From: Chitinophaga pinensis
GTDB lineage: Bacteria; Bacteroidota; Bacteroidia; 2-12-FULL-35-15
Direction: 5' to 3'
Assembly (NCBI GenBank): GCA_945879015.1
Contig: CAMCUO010000012.1
Span: forward strand, 1 to 55,345
Length of the DNA stretch: 55,345 nt
Shown: positions 51,135-55,345 of the stretch, in pieces
Position numbering within the stretch: the first letter of the stretch is position 1
Layout of the letters: every line of letters starts with the position of its first letter
The notes under the pieces: generated by a model
Told to the model about the DNA's origin: nothing
Database searches by the model: none
The model's input: only the letters and a program-made list of their open reading frames with translations
Program-made: the position numbers and the translations under genes

Positions 51135-51896
51135 TCAGAGTCGCATTCCTAAAGAAAACACCAAATGTCCGTCTCTTATATTCAAGTTATTTGACCCTTC
51201 ATTTCCGTCATAATGAAAACGGGAAATTCCGTAACGATAATTAAATTCGAAGAAAAGTGCTCTTCCGGAATCTCTAAAATTATATTGAATTCCCAAGCCA
51301 GCATGATAAAAAGAACTTAAACCTTTTCTTACTCGTTGATTTTCGAAATCAATATTGTCTTTTGCATCGTAAACGGTTAATCCTGTTGAATCGTTAGAAA
51401 TAACTGAATATGCTCCAAAAATATAGCGTGCTCCAATCCCTCCAATAAAATAAGGTGAATAAAAATGTTCTTTTTCTGAGTTAAAAGTAATTTTTAGCCC
51501 AAAAGGAATTTGAACTTCCTGAATTCTAATTTCATGTGTATATGCAAATGTTTCATCATACAAGTATGTATATTGGGGCGCTTTATAGTAACCATTAAAA
51601 ATCAATGAATGATTAAAATAATCTAATCCAATTAATAAGTTTGTTTTTCTACCTAACAATATTTCACTTTTATAGGAAACGGTATAACCAAATTTAGCTT
51701 TTGTGTTTCTGGTATGTTGTGGATGATTGACATAATAAGATTTAACAGCACCAATACTTATTCGATGCTTTACTTTGCCTTTACGATAAGGCATTCCGTC
51801 CTGAGAGATTGAAAGCAGAGGCAAGAGAAAGAGTAGCAAAAAAATTTTACCACTAAGACACTTAGGCCACTTAGGTTTATGTTTAAGGGTAATCAT
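51135..51896 (-). CDS. Outer-membrane beta-barrel protein (PorT-like)
   Basis: The 253-residue exported protein has its hydrophobic signal core LLLFLLPLLSIS at about residues 20-31, preceded by an unusual basic N-terminus, LKHKPKWPKCLSGK, encoded by the dispersed CACTTAGG repeat. The mature part has eight or so amphipathic strands and ends in FSLGMRL, consistent with a small barrel of the outer-membrane beta-barrel/PorT-like family. Alternative ATGs inside (for example Met at the DGMPY string) would lose the signal, so the repeat-derived start at 51896 is needed. Function unknown. Confidence 0.78.
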   Translation of the reverse strand: MITLKHKPKWPKCLSGKIFLLLFLLPLLSISQDGMPYRKGKVKHRISIGAVKSYYVNHPQHTRNTKAKFGYTVSYKSEILLGRKTNLLIGLDYFNHSLIFNGYYKAPQYTYLYDETFAYTHEIRIQEVQIPFGLKITFNSEKEHFYSPYFIGGIGARYIFGAYSVISNDSTGLTVYDAKDNIDFENQRVRKGLSSFYHAGLGIQYNFRDSGRALFFEFNYRYGISRFHYDGNEGSNNLNIRDGHLVFSLGMRL

Positions 51897-51957
51897 TCTG
51901 TTGTTTGCTTTTTCTCTTTTTATAAAATTCTTAGTGCTCTTAGTGCCTTAGTGGTAA
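51849..51957. repeat. CTTAGTG-unit inverted element overlapping a gene start
   Basis: ACCACTAAGACACTTAGG (left, from 51849) and CTTAGTGCCTTAGTGGT (right, to 51957) are inverted arms with 8-9 nt units around a 50-nt AT-rich core. The start codon of the barrel protein (51894-51896) lies in the core and the left arm encodes its residues 7-16. Confidence 0.8.
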
Positions 51958-51963
51958 ATCTCG

Positions 51964-53715
51964 CTAAGGCTTTTGGTAAACCGTCTCTCCATTTAAAAAG
52001 GTATACACCACTTTTGTTTTCGGAACGTCATCAATATTACATTTCATAATATCATTTTCCATAATTACAAAATCCGCAAACTTTCCGATTTCGATGCTTC
52101 CTTTTTCTTTCTCTTCAAAATTTGCAAAGGCTCCCCAAATTGTCATTCCACGTAAAGTGTTTTCTCTTGACAAAGCATTTTCCATTTGAAAACCTCCTTC
52201 AGGAAAACCTTTTAAATCTTTACGAGCCACTGCAGCATAAAACGAATACATAGGATTAATATTCTCAACTGGGAAATCTGTTCCAATGGCAACCATTCCT
52301 GCGGCTTTTAATAAATCGTTATAAGCATAAGCGTATTTTACACGTTCTGGTCCTAATCTGTCTTTTGCCCAATACATATCGGAGGTGGCATGTGTGGGTT
52401 GGATAGATGGAATTATTTTATTTTGTTGAAGCAGAAGAATTTCATCCAAAGTGGTCACTTGAAAATGTTCAATTCTCCAACGTATAAATGGTTTTTGTTC
52501 GAAAGAAAATCTCCAGCTAATCTTACTAATAAGTTTTACTGCTGAATCTCCAATGCAATGAGTATTCATTTGAAAACCTTTTTTACTCATTAGACTAGCA
52601 GCACTATCGAAATGTTCTGACTTACTCAACAAAAATCCTTGTCCTTCCGGTTTGTCAGAATAAGGTTCCAATAAACAAGCACCTCTTGAACCCAAAGCAC
52701 CATCCGCATAAAATTTAAACGAACGCACATTTAATCTTTCGGTTTTGTATCGTCCAGCTTTCAAATAATAATCTAAATTTTCTTTGTTGTCTGTCAACAT
52801 TGCATACACACGCATTTTTAGCTCTCCACTTTTTTGAAGTTCATCAATGTTGTCTACAATTACTTTTTCCAATCCTGCATCATCCACTGTTGTTAATCCA
52901 ACTTCGAAACAATCTTTCTGTGCAGCTAACAATGATTGTTTAATCGATTCTTTTGATGGCTTTGGAATCTTTGTCTTTATTAAGTCTACAGCGTTGTCAA
53001 CTAATATTCCACTTGGAATAGAAAGAGGATATTGAATTGGTTTTGTTTCTCCACCGTATTCAAATTTCAGCCAATCGTATTTTTCGCCTTCTTCTTTTGT
53101 GATTAAATCAACTTCTATTATTCCGCCAGAAATTTTTGTTTCTATTCCAATGTTTGCTTTTTTGAGTGCTGTACCGTTTGCAATAGCTGCATGTCCATCC
53201 ACACGTTCAAGAAAAACAGGCGTATTCGGAAATAATTTTTCCAATTCATATCGAGTTGGATATTCTTTTACATCCCAATCGTTTTGATCCCAACCTCTTC
53301 CAACAATCCATTCATTTTTATTTGTTTTTGAATATTCAACAACTTTTTCAATCACTTCTTCAAAAGATTTTGTTCCGACTAAATCTAATTCCTGTAATCC
53401 TTCACCATAACCAAAAAAATGACAATGCGAATCGATGAAGCCAGGATAAACAGCTTTTCCTTCAGCATCAATAGTTTCCTTTGCTTCGTATTTGTTTAGA
53501 ATGTCTTCGTTTTTTCCTACAGCAATAAATTTCCCATCTTTAATTGCAAAGCTCTCTGCATTTGAGAAAGTGGAATCAACTGTATAAACAATTGCGTTGT
53601 GAACGATTAAATCAACTTGTTTTTTTGAAGAACATGATACTAGTCCAACAAGAAGAAAAAAAAGATAACCATTAAGACACTTAGGGCACTTAGAAATATA
53701 TTTTTTTATAACCAT
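51964..53715 (-). CDS. Amidohydrolase-family lipoprotein (YtcJ-like)
   Basis: This metal-dependent hydrolase of about 583 residues belongs to the amidohydrolase 3 group. Lipobox LVSC near residue 27 makes it a lipoprotein. Metal ligands are in FIDSHCHFFG, LERVDGHAA, the NTHCIGDSA string, WRIEHFQ and IGTDFPVE. YtcJ-like enzymes hydrolyse amides or cyclic ureas; the substrate is not known. The longer frame to 53832 adds 39 residues encoded by a repeat; the ATG at 53715 gives MVIKKYISKCPKC before the hydrophobic core, again repeat-derived. Confidence 0.88.
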   Translation of the reverse strand: MVIKKYISKCPKCLNGYLFFLLVGLVSCSSKKQVDLIVHNAIVYTVDSTFSNAESFAIKDGKFIAVGKNEDILNKYEAKETIDAEGKAVYPGFIDSHCHFFGYGEGLQELDLVGTKSFEEVIEKVVEYSKTNKNEWIVGRGWDQNDWDVKEYPTRYELEKLFPNTPVFLERVDGHAAIANGTALKKANIGIETKISGGIIEVDLITKEEGEKYDWLKFEYGGETKPIQYPLSIPSGILVDNAVDLIKTKIPKPSKESIKQSLLAAQKDCFEVGLTTVDDAGLEKVIVDNIDELQKSGELKMRVYAMLTDNKENLDYYLKAGRYKTERLNVRSFKFYADGALGSRGACLLEPYSDKPEGQGFLLSKSEHFDSAASLMSKKGFQMNTHCIGDSAVKLISKISWRFSFEQKPFIRWRIEHFQVTTLDEILLLQQNKIIPSIQPTHATSDMYWAKDRLGPERVKYAYAYNDLLKAAGMVAIGTDFPVENINPMYSFYAAVARKDLKGFPEGGFQMENALSRENTLRGMTIWGAFANFEEKEKGSIEIGKFADFVIMENDIMKCNIDDVPKTKVVYTFLNGETVYQKP

Positions 53716-53770
53716 TCTATGTTTTCTTTTTTCTTTTAAAAACCTTAGTGTTCTTAGTGTCTTAGTGGTG
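53670..53770. repeat. CTTAGTG-unit inverted element overlapping the amidohydrolase start
   Basis: AAGACACTTAGGGCACTTAG (left) and CTTAGTGTCTTAGTGGTG (right) are inverted arms like those at 51849-51957, and the cores are similar (AACCATTCTATG and AATCATTCTGTTG). The ATG of the amidohydrolase (53713-53715) is in the same core position as in the other copy. Confidence 0.8.
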
Positions 53771-53773
53771 AAT

Positions 53774-54532
53774 TTATTTACGAAGCGTAGTTGTTGAATT
53801 AGCCTGAACAGTTGGCATGATAACAATATCATTTATGTTTACATGTGCTGGTCGCGTTGCAACCCAATATACAGTTTCGGCAATGTCTTCTGGTAATAAT
53901 GGTTGCAATCCTTTGTAAACATTTTTTGCTCGTTCTTCATCACCATTAAATCTTACAATGGAAAATTCTGTTTCTACCATTCCCGGATTAATTGCTGTTA
54001 CTTTAATATTGTGAGGAAGTAAATCAATTCGCATTCCTTTGCTCAAAGCGTCAACTGCATGTTTTGTTGCACAATAAACATTTCCGTTGGCATACACTTC
54101 TTTTCCAGCAATAGAACCAATATTTATAATATGTCCGTAACCATTTTTTACCATAATAGGAGCAATGTTGCGAGTCATGTATATTAATCCTTTGATATTG
54201 GTATCAATCATGCGTTCCCAATCATTAATATTTCCATCTTGAATAGTACTCAATCCTGCAGCTAATCCTGCATTGTTTAATAAGACATTTATATTTTTCC
54301 AATTATCAGGAATGGATGAAACAACTGTTTCTACTTCATTTAAATTTCGAACATCAAAATTTAATCCTAATACATCTACTTTATAAGTTGATTTTAGGTA
54401 TTGAGAAAATTCATCCAAGCGTTCTTTTCTTCTGCCAGTAATGATAATATTATAGCCGTTTTTTGCAAATAGTTCCGCACTAGCTTTTCCTATTCCTGCC
54501 GTTGCACCTGTTATAAAGGCAATTTTATTCAT
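53774..54532 (-). CDS. Short-chain dehydrogenase/reductase (YdfG-like)
   Basis: This is a 252-residue classical SDR: TGATAGIG (9-16) with Arg-rich TGRRKERL for NADP, NNAG at about 90, the catalytic Ser in IGSIAG, YCATK (Tyr/Lys pair, about 154-158) and NPGMVETEF. It is most like YdfG (3-hydroxy acid/serine dehydrogenase, malonic semialdehyde reductase) in length and motif wording. It is not evidently in an operon, since a repeat element separates it from the amidohydrolase. Confidence 0.93.
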   Translation of the reverse strand: MNKIAFITGATAGIGKASAELFAKNGYNIIITGRRKERLDEFSQYLKSTYKVDVLGLNFDVRNLNEVETVVSSIPDNWKNINVLLNNAGLAAGLSTIQDGNINDWERMIDTNIKGLIYMTRNIAPIMVKNGYGHIINIGSIAGKEVYANGNVYCATKHAVDALSKGMRIDLLPHNIKVTAINPGMVETEFSIVRFNGDEERAKNVYKGLQPLLPEDIAETVYWVATRPAHVNINDIVIMPTVQANSTTTLRK

Positions 54533-54567
54533 AAATCGATAATTTATATGTCAAAAAGTTTGTCATA

Positions 54568-54575
54568 CAAATATA
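54568..54575 (-). promoter_or_regulatory. Possible -7 box for the SDR gene
   Basis: TATATTTG on the minus strand fits TAnnTTTG, 35 nt before the ATG; no good -33 seen. Confidence 0.35.
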
Positions 54576-54625
54576 CAATTTAGAATGCCAATAATGAATT
54601 CGTAAGTAAGGTAATTGAAAGGCCT

Positions 54626-55345
54626 TTATTTATTCATAAACTCACAGATGAGTCGATGAAAATGATGAGTACCAGTTTCACGAGCTGGAGAATATCTTCC
54701 ATTGGTATAAAAGCGTGAACGCACACCTTTTTGTACATTTTCTACAACAGCTTCGTCTTCGCGTTCTACTTTATCCAACATATTTCCTGCTCCTTGGTCG
54801 AGTTTGGTTTCGTCATAAATATATGTGAGGAAGGAAACTTTTGTTAAAGATGTTCCCATCGGTTTTATAATATTTACCGATAATCCCCAAGGATAAAAGT
54901 TAAACATGATGTTTGGAAAAATCCAATAATAATATGCTGCGACTTGTTTTCCATAATCTGGAGAATCTTTTGGTAGCTCGAAAACATCTTCACCACCTTT
55001 TGAAAGTGCTAATTGTAAATTGGAGTAACGATAAAGCTCTGTTGTATAAGTTCCGTAATCGATTACATTATTTAAGGAGTTGTGAATAAACGGAATGTGA
55101 AAGCCTTCTAAATAATTTTCACAATACAAAGCCCAATGCGCTTTTACAAGATAATCGCGTGAGCGAGCTGGTTCTAATTTATGTTGATTAAGTTTTAAAA
55201 ATGGTAATCGTTTTTTCATTTCTCCAATTGCTTCCTCCAATTTCATTTCGGGAGTGATGGATGCGAAAATTAATTTTTCCCAAACACCGAATGGAACTTT
55301 TGCTAAATCATCTTTTTCTGTAGGAAAACACTGTACATTTTCAAA
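54626..55345 (-). CDS. Rieske-type aromatic-ring-hydroxylating oxygenase alpha subunit, 3' part
   Basis: The frame stays open to the right edge, so the first part of the gene with the Rieske [2Fe-2S] domain is outside the window. The visible 239 residues start with CFPTEKDDLAKVPFGVWEKL, followed by the catalytic domain: the non-heme iron motif N-x2-E-x2-H-x4-H in ENYLEGFHIPFIH and a later Asp in EREDEAVVENVQ. Such proteins hydroxylate aromatic rings or demethylate quaternary amines (for example glycine betaine or stachydrine). The FHIPFIH wording is common in the betaine/choline-type subgroup, but the substrate cannot be fixed. The internal Met at 55246 is not the real start. Confidence 0.88.
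   Translation of the reverse strand, partial: FENVQCFPTEKDDLAKVPFGVWEKLIFASITPEMKLEEAIGEMKKRLPFLKLNQHKLEPARSRDYLVKAHWALYCENYLEGFHIPFIHNSLNNVIDYGTYTTELYRYSNLQLALSKGGEDVFELPKDSPDYGKQVAAYYYWIFPNIMFNFYPWGLSVNIIKPMGTSLTKVSFLTYIYDETKLDQGAGNMLDKVEREDEAVVENVQKGVRSRFYTNGRYSPARETGTHHFHRLICEFMNK

Noticed and set aside
53716..53832. 39-residue extension of the amidohydrolase
   Set aside because: It is encoded by the repeat arm and would place a non-signal stretch before the lipoprotein signal.
1..55345. CRISPR arrays, tRNA or rRNA genes, insertion sequences with transposase, prophage genes
   Set aside because: No spaced direct-repeat array, cloverleaf with a T-loop GTTCGA pattern, transposase/integrase motif or phage structural gene was seen by eye; small RNAs could be missed without a covariance search.

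Overview
The window looks like a low-GC Bacteroidota chromosome, of flavobacterial or sphingobacterial type. The evidence is a type IX secretion (T9SS) C-terminal sorting domain, a PorV/PorQ-like outer-membrane protein, TPR-PD40 envelope proteins, Bacteroidota-type promoters (TTG/TTTG, about 19-21 nt, TAnnTTTG), little sign of Shine-Dalgarno sites, and many dispersed intergenic inverted repeats. No rRNA, tRNA, CRISPR array, transposase, integrase or phage gene was seen. Both edges cut through genes.

Layout. (1) 1-10.8 kb: the end of what looks like a flexirubin/aryl-polyene type pigment cluster. It holds the tail of a probable C45 acyltransferase, AcpS, a PaaK-like adenylate-forming enzyme, two CrtI/RetSat-like FAD oxidoreductases, a phenolic-type flavin halogenase and an ABC-2 exporter, plus a secreted protein of unknown role. 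(2) 10.9-19.8 kb: housekeeping and envelope genes. These are an alanine/saccharopine dehydrogenase-like enzyme, a PorV-like protein coupled to an HhH/beta-barrel protein, PurE, and the run hpt, adk, obg, PAP2 phosphatase, crcB. Adk carries a long histone H1-like Lys/Ala/Val tail. (3) 19.8-33.1 kb: a PafA-type phosphatase, a DEAD-box helicase with a long leader, two TPR-PD40-SPOR-like envelope proteins that flank YwbE and a T9SS-exported CotH/P-domain protein, then an O-methyltransferase, threonine aldolase and a small secreted protein. (4) 33.1-41.2 kb: a PmtA/KsgA-like methyltransferase and Ogt, then a beta-oxidation operon on the minus strand: MarR regulator, FadN/FadB-like fusion, thiolase and acyl-CoA dehydrogenase. 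Two small four-helix-bundle (IVP/TIGR02436-type) genes sit between the enzyme genes. (5) 41.3-55.3 kb: a TRIC channel, a TMTC-like GT-C/TPR membrane protein with a long-chain acyl-CoA ligase, a nitronate monooxygenase-like enzyme, a lipoprotein, a tandem CbbX-type AAA+ protein with a duplicated N-terminal domain, DUF1801, an outer-membrane protein, an amidohydrolase lipoprotein, an SDR and a truncated Rieske-type oxygenase.

The most unusual signal is a class of inverted repeats whose arms are built from 7-8 nt phased units. Two of them enclose a four-helix-bundle ORF inside the beta-oxidation operon. In sense orientation the arms can pair around the ORF, much like the intervening sequences of 23S rRNA that carry the same protein family. 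Related phased repeats occur empty (658-784, 10831-10893) and inside a signal-peptide coding region (14332-14359). A different repeat, with CTTAGTG units, supplies the start codon and the first dozen or so residues of two exported proteins (51135-51896 and 51964-53715).
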